64,000 nucleotides of DNA from Locusta migratoria (GCA_026315105.1 CM048745.1:541336758-541400757), one strand, 5' to 3'; counted from the first letter of the stretch, positions 1 through 12,181 are shown. Program-made: numbers and translations. Notes: generated by a model not told the origin, from the sequence alone.

Positions 1-1000
1 CTATCAAGGGGATCTCTAAAATTCCCCACCCAATGACGCAGGTCCAGAAATCTGCAGCCCTGACTGACACAAAGTTGATGACGTCTTTGGTTGAGAGCCT
101 CCATTCGGCTCCAAACCAAAGGACCCCGATCCACTCTGGAAACAAGGCTGCAAATGGAAGCTCTGTTTGTGCCCTGCGCATGAAGCCTGCAGTCTTCACC
201 AATTCCAACAGCCACCCATACAATCTGAGGATGTCCTCTGAACCCAAGCAACAGGAGTCATTGGTGCAAACATGAGCAACAACTTGCAGACAACTGCACC
301 CAGAATGCTAAATAGCCTCCGGCAAGGCTGTCTCCACACCTCAAGTGAGGCCCCCGACACATACCAAGTGCACATTGGAGTTCTTTTTGGCCCTGGACAC
401 TACCTGCCTAAGGGGCTTCATAACACACCTAACATCACCTCTGAATCAATAACAGACCACTCCCTCTGTGAGCCTACTCAGATGCTGCTGAAGGGCAGGT
501 CACCTAATCACTCGCAGGATGAATGGGGGATGCCACACGGCACACCTCCATGTTTGCCCTCCACCCTGAGTGATGCGAATGTGCTACCAGCCTTTCACCC
601 TGCGGTGAGGGTGGAACAACCTCGTCTGATGCATATGAAGGTGCAGCGGCATCAGAGACCATGGGTGACCCACGCAACACCTTAGGTGCCCCACATGACA
701 CTCTAGATTCTCCACCATTGCCACACCCTGAGGCAGCAACCTGGAGACAGCTGGCCACGGCCAAAAGCACGTTCAGCTGTTCATGAACAGCGGCCAACTC
801 CTGCTGCGTCCACACACCACGCACACACCCTATCCATCCTACTTCCGCTACTGAAATACTTAATGAGTAGAAACAAATAAAGCTGATAAATAGTTCAATT
901 CCCTACTACATACCCCTAGTAACCAACCACTAAATTTATTGTTCAGACTCCTTGTTCTCAACTGGCTAATGTGATTTATAACTAACTTTGGAAATTCCAA
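1..1000. other. Unclassified repeat-like sequence
   Basis: Open frames occur on both strands (a 137-residue frame on plus at 272-685 and a 106-residue frame on minus at 504-824), overlapping each other. The minus frame is rich in Ala, Val and Ser and has no domain I recognise. GC content is higher than in the following kilobase. I think this is a piece of an uncharacterised transposon, but I cannot assign it. Confidence 0.2.
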
Positions 1001-1009
1001 GAAGGATTC

Positions 1010-1740
1010 AATAATATTTTCATAAAGGATAGATTGCTTACTCACCACAGAGATGTCTGATAAGTCCCTGAAAGGCAAAGAAAACAACTTGATAGCTTAC
1101 AGCTGTTAAGATCTTATGTTGCATGGGTGGGAGAATATGCCAGTGCTGTCTAATGGACAGTGCTGGAAGAAGGAAATGGGACTGAAATGTGTGGCGGGAT
1201 GGGAGAAGAATGTAAGGATAGATAGTGGACAGGGAAGGGAAGGATGGTGGAGGCAGGAACTAGTGAAGGTTTAGGCCTGGGGGATTTGCGGGAATGTAGG
1301 ATATATATTGTAGGGAAGAGTCCCCACCTGTGCAATTCAGGAAAGCTGGTATTTGTGGGGATGATCCATATGGCACAGGCTGTGTAACAGTTATTGAAGT
1401 GAGCCACATTATACAGTGCTGCATGCTCTCCTAGCCACACAGTTTGGCAATGGCCATTCATCCGGATAGACAGCTTGGTGCTGGTCAAGCCCATGTAGAA
1501 AGCTGTACTGTAGTTGCAGCTCAGTTTGTAAATAACATGACTGCTTTCACAGGTTGCCCTGCACTTTATGAGATTGGAAATGTCTGTGACACAACTGGAG
1601 TAGATGATGGTGGGATTGTGGATAGGACAGGTTTTGTACCTAGGTCTATTTTAGGGATATGAGCCATGGGGGCAAGGGATCGGGAGCAGGGATGAACGAT
1701 ATTATGTAGGTTTGGTGGGTGACCGAATATTACATAATAT
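1010..1740 (-). mobile_element. Penelope-like element, C-terminal fragment
   Basis: Minus strand encodes a decayed GIY-YIG region: the frame at 1494-1150 begins MGLTSTKLSIRMNGHCQTV, nearly the same as the better preserved copies at 16.5-19.9 kb (GMTSNKLSIRMNGHRQTV). Upstream, the proline-rich linker is visible in broken frames up to about 1740. The RT domain is absent, so this is a 5'-truncated and internally decayed copy. The tail near 1010-1045 reads GTGAGTAAGCAATC on the minus strand. Confidence 0.75.
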
Positions 1741-1744
1741 CCTT

Positions 1745-2220
1745 GTCTATTCCTACTCCATCATACTGCTTATACAAAATGGGCACACAATACATTAGAC
1801 TAAACAATTCAAATTTCTAGGTGTTCCGATAGATAGTAAGCTGTCGTGGAAAGCCCATGTTCAGATCTCATTATAAAACTAAATTCTGCATTATTAACCA
1901 TTAGAACATTTCTGTAGTGAGTGATAGTTCAGCATGAAAGTTGTCTACTTTGCTTATTTTCATTCACTTATGACATGTGGCATTACTTTTTGGAGTAGAT
2001 CCTCCCATTAATTTAGGGTATTTATTGGGCAGAAAGGAGCGGTTCCAGCAATATGTGGAGTAAGCTCACATATCCTGTTAAATAGCACAGGAATTCTGAA
2101 ATTCACCTCCCAATATATATTTTCTTTAATGTAATTAACTGTTGTGACCTCATTGACTTTTGTTAGTACTTGTCCCAGTCTGGTCGTCAATAAAGGTACT
2201 GGTGCAGGGTCCTTTGACAT
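1745..2220 (+). mobile_element. CR1/Jockey-type LINE, RT C-terminal fragment
   Basis: Plus strand reads FLGVPIDSKLSWKAHV, then VVYFAYFHSLMTCGITFW, then GAVPAICGV, in the order seen at the C-terminal end of CR1/Jockey-group reverse transcriptases. Several stops and frame changes interrupt it. It is a dead 3' fragment. Confidence 0.7.
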
Positions 2221-2222
2221 CT

Positions 2223-2648
2223 AAAACATTGATATAGTTAGTTTTACAAGATATTTATTGACTGAAAGTTTTAATACTCAACTTAAGAACATAAATCTGT
2301 TTCTTCTCTCTTCTTGCTTCTCGTGGCATTGCTAGCTGCGCTGAAACCTAATGACTGCTAAGTTCGTAGCCACATTCTGACTTAGTACTGTCCTATTTCT
2401 GAATTCGTAGCTGCCTAGTAACTGTCAGAGTTCTCACTAGTAACTGCCGTATTCCTGGATAGTAATTGACGGGCTTCCAGATATATGTCGGCCTAGATAT
2501 AGACTCTTTTAGAGGGTGCATATCTTCGGTTACTCCCTCAAAGATGCACTGCACCTGCTTGTAATTGGCTTTTGGTCGATCGCTGCCTTCTCCACGATCG
2601 TTCTCTATGTCTGGTGTGTGGCGCTGACTTTACGCCACGCCACACCAT
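2223..2648 (-). repeat. Candidate 3' LTR of the 2.2-5.5 kb Gypsy element
   Basis: On the minus strand a purine-rich tract (GGGGGGAGGGGGGGAGGATG, about 2669-2650) looks like a polypurine tract, followed by TGTGGCGTGG, a possible LTR start. An AATAAA lies near 2257. There is no second LTR copy in the window to compare, so the boundaries are guesses. Confidence 0.35.
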
Positions 2649-3221
2649 CCTCCCCCCCTCCCCCCGAAGTGCCGAACCGTTGTCGTGTATGGAGCTCGAC
2701 AACAGGGGAGGAGGCAGGCCTGTGGACGTACTGATGGATTGGAGTCTGTAGCTTCAGAGGACGGCAGACTACCGGTGGGCCCCACCATCCGGCCTGAGCT
2801 CGCGATTGTTCACTGTCATTTGAAATTAGAATCACACCTTTATGCACTGCAAGTTCATTCCTACTAGCAAAATAGCGATGCACCAGTGAATTTTTCAATG
2901 TCACTTTGTGATCAAGGCCATTCTGTGCGAATGTAGCGCAACAAAATTTGTAAATCAGGATCTGTTTCTGTGGCCCAAGCAATTTTCCTATAGTCTTGCA
3001 ACAAACTAGGATTGCAACAAACTATCTTCCTGTGCATCTATCTGACAAAAAGACATCTCAGAAGCATCAAAGTCTTTATCATGGCCAATCGGAAGACAGG
3101 AAAGTGCGTCGTCATGTCCATGGCGAGTTGTGCGTCTGTACACAATTTCGTACTATACTGTGATAATAGCAGTGCCCAACATTGCCATGCGGGTAGGAAT
3201 TGGCTTGGCTGGATGAAACAA

Positions 3222-4745
3222 TTACTGCAAAGACTTGTGGTCAGTTACTAAATAGAATTTTCTCCCACACAAGTAGTGATGGAATTTTGTGACACCAAAC
3301 ACTATCGCTAAAGCTTCCTTCTCAATCTGAAGATAACAGCACTGTATGTTTGTCAAAAGTTTTGACGCAAACACTATCGGACGGTCTGTAACCCCGTGTC
3401 TATGTGACAGTACTGCTCCTAGACCAAATGATGACGCGTCCACTTGCAAAAGAACTGGTTTTTCGTGATCGAAGTGCACCAAACATCGATCACTGAGCAA
3501 AGCATCTTTTAACTGCTGAAATGCACAGTGGCATTCGTCTGTCCAAACAAAATGAACATTTTTATGGCGTAGTTGATGCAAAGTGGCTGCAATTTGTGCT
3601 GTGTTTGGAATAAACCTTATATAGTATGTTAACTTTCCCAAGATGGACTCCAATTCTTTCACATCTTTTGGTGCTGGCATGTTGCGAATGGCAAGCAAAT
3701 GTGACTGCATTGGGTGCGCACCTTGACTGTTTATTACGTGTCCTAGATACTGCAGTTCCAGTTTGAAAAAGTCATACTTATCTAAACGACACTTTAGACC
3801 TGCATCTGACAAAACTTGGAACAATTTCCTCATATTTGCAATGTGTTGTTCTGGGGTACAGCCAGACACAACTATGTTGTATAAGTTGTTCAAACAACAA
3901 GGCACCCTAGCTGTAAGCTGTTCCAGATATCTTTGAAAAATTGCGGGCGCGGATGCTATGCCAAAAGGTAAATGCAAATATTTAAACAAGCTCAGATGTG
4001 TATTGACAACACAAATTTTCTGTGATTCTTTGTCAAGTGGCAGTTGAAGGTAAGCATTGCTCAAATCTATTTTTGGGAAATATTTTCCTGCACCTAATCT
4101 GTCCATTAAATCTTCTGGTCTTGGCAAAGGATAACTGTCTACAACTGTTTGTGGATTCACTGTAGCCTTGAAATCAACACAAATGCGAACGCTACATGAT
4201 GGCTTCAGCAAAATTACTAGTGGACTTGCCCACTGGCTAGCTTGTATTGATTCAATTGCATCATTTTCTTGCAATGTGCGAATTTCTTGTGCTGCTTTGT
4301 CGTGTAAACTGAGCGGGACATCACAAGCTTTGCAAAATTTTGGTTTGGCATTTTCCTTAAGAGTAATGTGTACGGCAAAATCTTTAGCTTTTCCTAATCC
4401 TGCAGAAAATAAATCTGGAAAGTCTTTCAGCAACTTGTTTACACTGTATTTACCATCAAAAATGTTCACAACCAAAATATTGTATTGCACAGTAGAACCA
4501 AAAGAATCTAAACCAAAAATATTCTCTCCTTCGTAAGATTGAAGCACTTGAAATGTCACTGTGCACATTTGCATTCGGTATACTGCAGGCAGTGAACACT
4601 GTCCTAGTACAAGAATTTCATTGCCATTGTATGCTGTCAACTTTGTTTTAGCGCGAGAAAGGCGTGGCGATCCTAACTGTTCATAAGTTTTGCGATTGAG
4701 CAATGTGACTGATGCACCTGTGTCAAGTTGAAACTTTATTGAATG
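3222..4745 (-). pseudogene. Gypsy pol: protease, reverse transcriptase and RNase H
   Basis: Open for about 500 codons. The aspartic protease motif DTGAS is encoded near 4724-4711, upstream of the first Met at 4703. RT blocks follow: ASPLVILLKP, VDFKATVNPQ, FPKIDLSNAYLQLPLD, HLPFGIASAPAIFQR. The catalytic box, normally YxDD, reads LYNIVVSG, so both catalytic Asp are lost or displaced. RNase H begins LLQVDASSFGLGAVLSH and ends at VTDHKSLQ, followed by a stop. A long open frame with a dead active site suggests a fairly young copy or a copying of an already inactive lineage. Function is not expected. Confidence 0.85.
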
Positions 4746-5191
4746 TCATTCACATGCAAATTGACATACATTTTTCTCGCCTGACATACAACTTGTGCTA
4801 CTTGTGTGTCCTTGATGTTACGAGGGGCAGCCACTGGTTTGGAAAATACTGCATTTATTGAATAACTACTGTCTTGTTGCTGTTTGGGCCGGGAGAGCAA
4901 ATTTCTTTTCTTTTGCTGTAAACAGACTGTTTGTATGTGACCTTTCTTGCTTCATGCATAACCATTTTGCTGACCGGGACAGAAAGTTCTGCCATTTGTG
5001 CCGCGAGAAACATTGCGAGCAAGATTTCACTTCCTTATTAGGCAAGGTTCTGCGTCTATCAAATTGTTTACACTTTGAGTGGGCAAGCGGAAGTACACGG
5101 AGTTTGACCTGGCGCTCGCCGTTGCGTGACGTGACACTTCATAGTGGAATAGAATCAAAGTTTTCGCTGTTGCGGCTCCCGTATCATACTG

Positions 5192-5500
5192 TTAAAAAAT
5201 CTGTTCTACGTGACGGAACGACATATCTGACATTTTTATAATCTGTTCCCTAAGTTTACCGTCAGGAATATTATAGACAATTGCGTCACACAACATGACA
5301 TCTGAATACAAAGCTCCACACAAACATTTAAATTTACACGTCTGAGTGAGACCTCGAAGATCTGTTATCCACTGCTTGTATGTTTGGTTCGGATTTTTCC
5401 TACATCTAAAGAACTGATACCTAGCAGCCACTACATTGATTTTCTGTACATAATATGCTGTGAGGGCTCCTATCACTGAATCTTAAGAAAGTTCAGAAGG
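5192..5500 (-). pseudogene. Gypsy gag fragment
   Basis: Minus-strand frame includes RYQFFRCRKNPNQTYKQW and LRGLTQTCKFKC, followed by CDAIVYNIPDGKLREQII, which is the order of Gypsy gag in K02A2.6-type elements. The 4745-5190 interval holds decayed nucleocapsid sequence (a reading CPGQQNG and KKGHIQTVC) with stops. Upstream gag and a 5' LTR are missing. Confidence 0.7.
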
Positions 5501-5699
5501 CTCTGTGGTGAGAAACAGTTTTTTCACAAGACGGAACACTGGGGGCCTACAACAATAACATAAAATGTAGTTTGACTGTACCTTGTATACGGTGCACTGT
5601 GGCATAGACTTCAAACTGCTGCTGTCATAAAACTAAAGATCCCACTCTGAATTTATTCAAGTGAAACCACTACAAAACTTATGTGGTTGCGTGGCCATT

Positions 5700-6600
5700 G
5701 TGAAAACAATCTACGTATTAACTCGAATCTAAGCCGCACCTTTTTGGGATTTATGGGGTCCAAAACACCACTTGCGGTTTAAATTGAGTACAAAGTGAAT
5801 TAAATTCTAAAAATGGGGCTAGGAGCTGCCACAAGTAATTTTTCCCGTCTAATATAAGCAGTGCTAGTCAGGCTTGCTTTGACTGCACAGATATAAATAC
5901 TGGCACTAAAACTTTTGCACTCGTAAAAATAAAAAGGAAGGCAAGTCTAATTTCCTTTTTATTTACAACTATTGAATTTTAATACAGCATCCAATGAAGA
6001 AAATATAACTTAAGTATTGCTCAACTTGAAATGTAGAAGCCTTTCAAATATTAATAGCAACAAAAATAAATTTCTTTGTGTAAATACCAATGACACATAA
6101 GGCTTTTACATTCTTGCATGAGTTGCCTCATTCTGATTCTATATTTTGTTTCGTCAAATTTTGTGAAGTGCTGGGGTATGTGAACTGTGATGAAGCACTA
6201 GGATTTCAAGAAGAAAGTTATTTATTATGTGGAAAAAAAGTTTTAATCGTGCGCCACCCAGGCGGGATGACGTCAATTAAGCAACAACTTGACGTCTGTT
6301 TAAAAAAATCATTTCATGTCAAGCTTAAACACATGTACACCAACTGCTTTTCAAAAAGTGACAGACAACTGACACCAACAGGTCGTGTGAAACATACGAG
6401 TGTGCCAATGGAATGATGATACGTGGAAGTGGGTTTCAAATCAGATTCTGCAACAGGCATTTGAAAATGTTCGATGTCAAATGCACTAGATTGAACGAGT
6501 AATGATAGCCTGTATGGAGGAACTGAATAATAAGGAATCATGTGATAGTGATTCAGAATTACCGTACCGGTATCTAATCACCCATGTTAAGATAACATTT
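5700..6600 (+). mobile_element. pogo/Tigger-like DNA transposon, C-terminal fragment
   Basis: The frame at 6090-6416 contains PGGMTSIKQQLDVCLKKSF, the block around the third catalytic Asp of pogo/Tigger transposases, and then RQLTPTGRVKHTSVP. Beyond the stops the sequence continues with CSMSNALD. The N-terminal DNA-binding and first catalytic blocks are absent. A recurrent phrase, CTCGAATCTAAGCCGCAC, lies upstream at about 5721 and may be part of a terminal region. Confidence 0.6.
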
Positions 6601-6661
6601 AAATTCCATCCGCCTTACAAAACCAAAAGTCAGGATTTATTTTTGACTCTTCCCTTTGAAA

Positions 6662-6700
6662 ATAAATAAATAAATAAATAAATAAAATAAAAAAATAAGA
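6662..6700. repeat. (AAAT)n-like microsatellite
   Basis: Run of AATA/AAAT units followed by an A-rich stretch. Simple repeat only. Confidence 0.9.
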
Positions 6701-6821
6701 AAAAAATCCTGTTTTTTTAAGACTTTAGTAAGCTATTATTTTTATTTCATCAAAATGAAACAGTTCATAATAGAGTGAAGAAAGTTTCTTATTACTTTTA
6801 GAGCATCTAAACAACATATAT

Positions 6822-7176
6822 TGTCGCGTTGAAATGGAAACAGGCTTCACTTCGAAGGCAACTAAACACAGCACTTATACTGAAAGCAAGTTTATTACGA
6901 ACTCAACATACACGCAGCACTGACTGCCTCTCAGGCAGAATGCTCTGCTATTTATACACAGACAGAATTTACCAGAAATTAGAACAGTTAACATAAGAAA
7001 CAAGTAGAATTTACAAGTGAACATAAGAAAGATGTAGAACCTTCTGGAATTGTTAATTACAAAGAAATAAATTTTTCGCTGGTGGGCGGGATTGAACCGG
7101 TGACCTTCTGCACCGCAGTCCGTGACGCTATCCCCTGCGCCACGCTGGCAATCAGTATTCGTCGTCTCTCGCGGCA
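6822..7176 (-). repeat. 3' LTR of Gypsy provirus, with tRNA-like module
   Basis: Starts TGTCGCGTTGAAATGG on plus and ends CTCTCGCGGCA. On the minus strand the LTR opens with a 73-base tRNA-like block (7149-7077) with an A-box-like TGGCGCAGGGG and B-box-like GGTTCAATCCC, followed by an A/T-rich stretch. AATAAA is present at 6889-6884 on the minus strand in the line AATAAACTTGC. Flank ATAT. Confidence 0.92.
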
Positions 7177-7419
7177 TTGCTTCCTCTCCTGGAGAAACAG
7201 CGACCCGCTGTTATGATCCCTGTGGAGCTAGCTGCAATGTCCTGGATCTTGACCGTGTCATGGGTCCTCTGTATGACAATTCAAGAGAATCCTTCCCTTC
7301 TCCGCGATTATTGAAGACAAACGTTCCTGTCGTGGCTTCATCAGGAACATTGCCATTCTTAAAGTACTTGAACAAGAAGCCATTGTCGTCTTCCTGTTCT
7401 TCAGGATCGTAGTAAGGCT

Positions 7420-8420
7420 TCATGCACAGGACGTGAACAATGTCTCTTCGTTTTTGACGTTTCGACGACGGCACATAATCATAATTTCGTATGTGATGTC
7501 CGACAGACGGCGTATGACACGATACGGACCAAAGTATTGTTTCAATAACTTTTCTGAAAGTCCAACCTTCCGTACAGGGGTAAAAATCCATACCAGATCT
7601 CCTGGGCTGTACACAACAGGTCGGTGCTTGTCGTTATACCGCTGACGGTCCTTCTCCTGGGCGTCCAGTGTCCATATGCAAGCCAGCTGTCTTGCTTCTT
7701 CGACCCTAGTGATGAGCTGTTTAACATAGTCATCCTGAGTGTCGTCTGGTTGGAACGGCAACAGTATATCCATTGTCGTCTCAGCTTCACGGCCATGGAG
7801 CAGGAAAAACGGAGTGAAGCCAGTGGTGTCTTGTCTTGCGGTATTGTAAGCAAATGTCACGACTGGCAGAATTGTATCCCAATCCTTCTGCTCAACATCG
7901 ATGTACATCGACAGCATGTCGGCTAACGTGTTGTTGAAACGTTCCATAAGACCATTTGTCTGAGGATGGTATGCAGTTGTCATTCTGTGGACAATGTTGC
8001 ACCGTGACATTACCTCTGATACTAGTTTTGACTGGAATACTTTTCCACGATCAGATATCATGACACGTGGTGCTCCAGGCTTCAAAATAACGTCTTCTAC
8101 AAGTAATTTTGTGATCTCTGGAGCTTCTGCAGTCGGCACAGGTTTGGTGACAGCGTAGCGTGTGAGGTAATCAGTGCAGACTATTATCCTCCGGTTACCG
8201 GTTGTCGACTTCGGAACCTCCCTAAAAGATCGACCCCAACTCGGTGGAATGGAGCTGCTGACGGCGGAATCGGTACAAGATGTCCTGGAGGTAATTGCGG
8301 CACATGCTTCCGTCACTGGCACTCTTTACAGTGACTCACATAGTGCTTGACAGATCGGTAGAGACCTTTCCAGTAATACCTGCGTCTGATTCTGTCTAAG
8401 GTCTTCAAGAATCACAGATG
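7420..8420 (-). pseudogene. Gypsy integrase
   Basis: The catalytic core shows D at IIVCTDYLTRYAV, D at VMISDRGKVFQS and E at NGLMERFNNTL, the DDE layout of retroviral integrases, followed by DLVWIFTPVRKVG and GPYRVIRRLSD of the C-terminal domain. The zinc-binding HHCC part lies in another frame upstream of about 8260 (reading VSHCKECQ), so at least one frameshift separates it from the core. The frame ends at 7420 and a further frame continues to 7211. Confidence 0.88.
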
Positions 8421-9392
8421 ACCGGATATTGGAGCATCGTGGAAATATTTGAGAATAGCTGGCTGGAGATGAGCTGGAACAACAAGTAGCCATTTGGGGC
8501 CCAGTGGATCGTAGTTGCTCTTATACAATGTTCCATGTATAAGTTGGAACTCTCCTTTCTCCAAGGCCTCTATTGTTTTTAATAGTGCTGGATCTTCCCT
8601 CTGTTCAGCTGTAACGTCATCTAATTCAGTGAGAGCTGAAATTTCATTAATGCTGTTGTGTTCCACTAATGGATTCCTCGAAAGGCAGTCGGCATCCTTG
8701 TGTTTGCGCCCATTCTTGAATACCACTGTGACATCATACTCTTGGAGTCTTAGTGACCATCTTGCTAGTTGACCTGATGGATCCTTTAAGCTAGTCAGCC
8801 AACACAAAGAATGGTGGTCTGTCACGACGGTGAATGGTTTGCCAAATAAATACGGCCGGAACTTGTTGATAGCCCAGATAACCGCGAGGCATTCGTTTTC
8901 AGTTGTAGAGTAGTTTATCTCAGACTTTGAGAGTACTCTTGACGCATAGGCTATCACTTTTTCAGCACCTTCCTGAACTTGTACAAACACTGCACCAATC
9001 CCATAACCACTGGCGTCTGTGTGAAGTTCAGTTTCTGCATTCTCGTCGTACAAGGCTAGCACTGGTGTGGAAGTTAGAGCCTCTTTAAGTTCCCAGAAAG
9101 CTCTTTCTTTTGTCTCATCCCAGTAAAATTTGGCGTCTCCCTGCAGAAGTTCTTGTAATGGACGTGCCTTGATACAAAATCCTTTTATGAAACGTCGGTA
9201 GTATGAGCACAGCCCGAGAAAACTTCTAACATCACGAATGTGCTGAGGAGTTAGAAATTCTGTGACTGCCCTTACTTTATCTGGATCAGGATGGACAACA
9301 TCTCCATTGACTAGGTGCCCCAGGATTTTATCTCTTTGGTGACGAAGAGGCACTTCTTTGGATTGAGGCAGAGACCTGCAGCCTGAACACAC
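8412..9392 (-). pseudogene. Gypsy RT thumb, RNase H and integrase N-terminal region
   Basis: Reads HQRDKILGHLVNGDVVHPD, then FLGLCSYYRRFIKGF (RT connection), then ELHTDASGYGIGAVFVQ, NECLAVIWAINKFRPYLFG and VVTDHHSLCWL, the Asp/Glu/Asp residues of RNase H, then the linker to integrase. It overlaps the end of the RT frame by about 80 bases in another frame, so a frameshift separates it from RT. Confidence 0.9.
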
Positions 9393-10258
9393 TTCAACAC
9401 ATTTGACAGGCGACTCAGATGTTCTTCAAATGTTTTCGAGAAAACGACAATGTCATCTAAATAGCAGAGACATGTCGTCCACTTAAGGTGTCGAAGCAAG
9501 TTGTCCATCATGCGTTCGAATGTGGCTGGAGCATTACATAATCCAAATGGCATTACTTTAAATTCATAGAGGCCGCCAGGTGTAATAATAGCCGTCTTCT
9601 CCCTGTCAGCTTTGTCAACCTCGATTTGCCAGTAATCTGTCTGCATGTCCATAATTGAGAAGTATGTAGCTCCTTTCAAGCAGTCTAAGGTGTCGTCAAT
9701 ACGCAGCGATGGGTAGACATCTTTCTTTGTGATTCTGTTCAGCCGCCAATAGTCGCCACAGAATTGCCACGTGCCATCCTACTTCTTTACAAGGACCACC
9801 GGAGACGACCAAGGACTCTCCGAAGGTTGAAGAATGTCATCTCGCAACATCTTCTCCACTTCCTCCCGAATTACCCGTCTTTCAGCTGGCGACACTTTAT
9901 ACGAACGCTTGCTAATTGGCGGATCATCCCCAGTATTGATACGGTGCTTTATCGTGGGCTGTTTTGTCCGACATTTCCACTGCTGAGGTGTGATTGCCCC
10001 CGAAAATTGGCGTAGTATACCTAACACCCGCTGGCATTGTTCCTTGGTCAGTCCAGGCCCTATTGGCAGTTCCACATTAGGGTCTTCATTGATGACGTTG
10101 AGCTCACCGTCCTGGATTGGTTCAGCTGTCCCGAAACACATTCCCTTGGGGATAAGTTGTGGCTGCTGGTGACAATTTGTGATCCAAATCTCTCCTTGAG
10201 CACGGGTAATGCTTATGATAGCCGCTGGTATGTAAATTTCTTTTGTGAGCCTCATCAA
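9311..10258 (-). pseudogene. Gypsy reverse transcriptase with in-frame stop
   Basis: Fingers and palm are present: SPWSSPVVLVKK at the end of the first segment, a TAG at 9781-9779, then DGTW and, from 9679, SIMDMQTDYWQIEVDK, VMPFGLCNAPATFER and the intact catalytic box CYLDDIVVFS. The stop-separated parts are in the same frame. The catalytic Asp pair is conserved, unlike the copy at 3.2-4.7 kb. Confidence 0.9.
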
Positions 10259-10295
10259 CTTTTTACTATCAACAAGAACTTCACAGTTTAACCAG

Positions 10296-10748
10296 TCATC
10301 TGTGTTTGTGACTGCAACTTCTCATCGTCAACGGTGGTATCGTCACATTGTCAACGATGAATAACTTCCCAGAAAATTCTGTATTATGTGTATCCCGCGG
10401 AACAACTTCTTCAATTTGCAGCTCAGATCTTCCACAGTCAATGATAGCTTGGGATGCCTGAAGGAAGTCCCATCCGAGGATGACATTGTGACTACATTCT
10501 GTTAACACGACAAATTCAAACGGCTGCGTCCTGTTGTTGATGGTTATTCTTGAGACACAAGTTCCTGCTGGATGGATGTACTTTCCATTCGCAACCTTCA
10601 GCACAGTTGCCCCCGTATCACAGAACGTTGTCTTCTTTAGTGTGTGGCTGTAATTATCCAATAATACAGAAAAAAAGGCTCCTGAATCAACAAGTGCCCG
10701 GACAGGTTGGCCGTCGATTATGACATCGATGAGATTTCCCGACATCAT
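10296..10748 (-). pseudogene. Gypsy aspartic protease
   Basis: Contains ALVDSGAFFSVLL, the DSGA variant of the retropepsin D-T/S-G motif, then the flap-like region and VILGWDFLQ, the usual second hydrophobic-Gly block. It lies between gag and RT. The frame is open across the whole domain. Confidence 0.88.
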
Positions 10749-10788
10749 AGCGACTGTCGTTCATGGAGGATTTTCATCTGCGGCGGCC

Positions 10789-12181
10789 TCACCTCCGTAG
10801 ATGGTCGCCTCGCTTAGTTTCCTGGGCGCGGCGGCTAGGGGAGCGGCTGGTACCTCTGTACGGCGACGGTGAACGGCTGCGGCGCGTCGGGGAGTGACCT
10901 CGTCTAGGATACGGCGATGGGCTTCTTCCCATAGGATGACTGAATTCATCAGCAGGTGACTGCCTGGGACAGAACTGCTCTGACGGCTGATGTCTTGCGG
11001 CAAAGTAATCATCGTATACTCGCCTCCTCTCTCTGCAGTAGCATACGACATGTCCAGGGCGTCCACAGTGGAAACACAGTGGTGTGTTGTCTTCTGTCCT
11101 CCAGACGTCTGTTCTTCTGCAGGGCATCGTAGTTACCGGGGGAGTTGGCTGTGGTCGCGTTGGCCGGTACATGGGCTGCCGTTTGGTGGCTGCAGCGTAA
11201 GTCATAGCAGGGCGACGCCATTCTTCACGTCGAGTGCGATTGACAGGGCAGACAGGAGCTAATGTTTGAAATACCTCGTCCTCAGCGGCGTCGGCTACCT
11301 CGTGACTTACAGGGCTCACATCCATGGCCATAATCTGATGCTTGCTCGGTCTAATAGTCCCGGCTGCCATGCACTGTTGTAATTCTTCTCTCACGATTTG
11401 TCGTATGAGAGAAGCGAAGTCATGCTGGTCTTCCACAACGGCCATGGGGACTACATTTGGGAGTCTGTCATACTTCTTGCATTCAACCCTCCTTTGTTGT
11501 ATCTCTTCAATACGCTGGCACCACTTGATGAACTCTTCTGTCGTAGCGACGTCTTTTATCAGAAGAGCTTGGTACATATCTTCTGCAATTCCCTTCATCA
11601 GGTGCGTGATTTTGTCCGCCTCAGTCATGTTCGGATTGACTACGTTAAATAGGACCAAAACATCCTGTATGTACGATTGTGTCGGCTCACCATGTCGTTG
11701 GGCCCGGTTCTTCAGCCGAGCGGATTTGTCGCTGGCGGTCTCCAAACGTCTTCTTAAGTTCCTCCTGGAACGTCTCCCAGTCATTCAACTTCTCTTCGTT
11801 GTTTTCGAACCATTGCTGGGCTGTTCCGTCCAGGTAGAAATAAATGTTGGACAAGCACATCGTATGATCCCACCTGTTGTACTTGGTGACTCGGTCGAAC
11901 TCTTTTAGCCATTTGTTGGGGTCCTGTCCAGCATCTCCAGAGAACACCGACAGGTGTCTGATGTGCAGCTGGCTTATTGCTAGTTTTGTCTCCATCGTTG
12001 TTCTGATAATACGGACTTTTGGAAGGATGTACTCGGTGTATCCCTTGTATTCCGGTTCCAGTCCGTGTAAGCGACGGCTTGTACGTTGCCTAATTGGAGC
12101 CACGGTGATGCAGCTGTGTGCCCGGAACCTCCACCAAACAATGTCGCGTTGAAATGGAAACAGGCTTGACTTCGAAGGCAA
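10789..12181 (-). pseudogene. Gypsy gag (capsid and nucleocapsid)
   Basis: First segment (12181-11687) holds the capsid part: HIRHLSVFSGDAGQDPNKWL, DGTAQQWFENNEEKLNDW. After a frameshift near 11700 the second segment (11784-10789) continues with SYIQDVLVLFNVVNPNMTEAD and a CCHC knuckle, CFHCGRPGHVVCYC (C-x2-C-x4-H-x4-C), followed by an Arg/Ser-rich tail. It sits directly inside the 5' LTR as expected for a Gypsy gag. Confidence 0.88.

Larger units (their letters stand above)
2223..5500 (-). mobile_element. Gypsy-group LTR retrotransposon, 5'-truncated and integrase-less
   Basis: Order on the minus strand is gag fragment, protease, RT, RNase H, then short remnants before a polypurine-like tract, which fits a Gypsy element. 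Integrase is not visible; the frame jumps from the RNase H/linker zone to the tract within about 500 bases. No 5' LTR is seen above 5500. It is a different lineage from the 6.8-12.5 kb provirus, resembling the K02A2.6 type by its RT. Confidence 0.75.

Noticed and set aside
272..685. A 137-residue host protein
   Set aside because: No recognised domain, no splice or start context, and overlapping frame on the other strand; likely repeat sequence.
6875..7177. A protein on the minus strand and its twin at 12195-12479
   Set aside because: Both are translations of the Gypsy LTRs.
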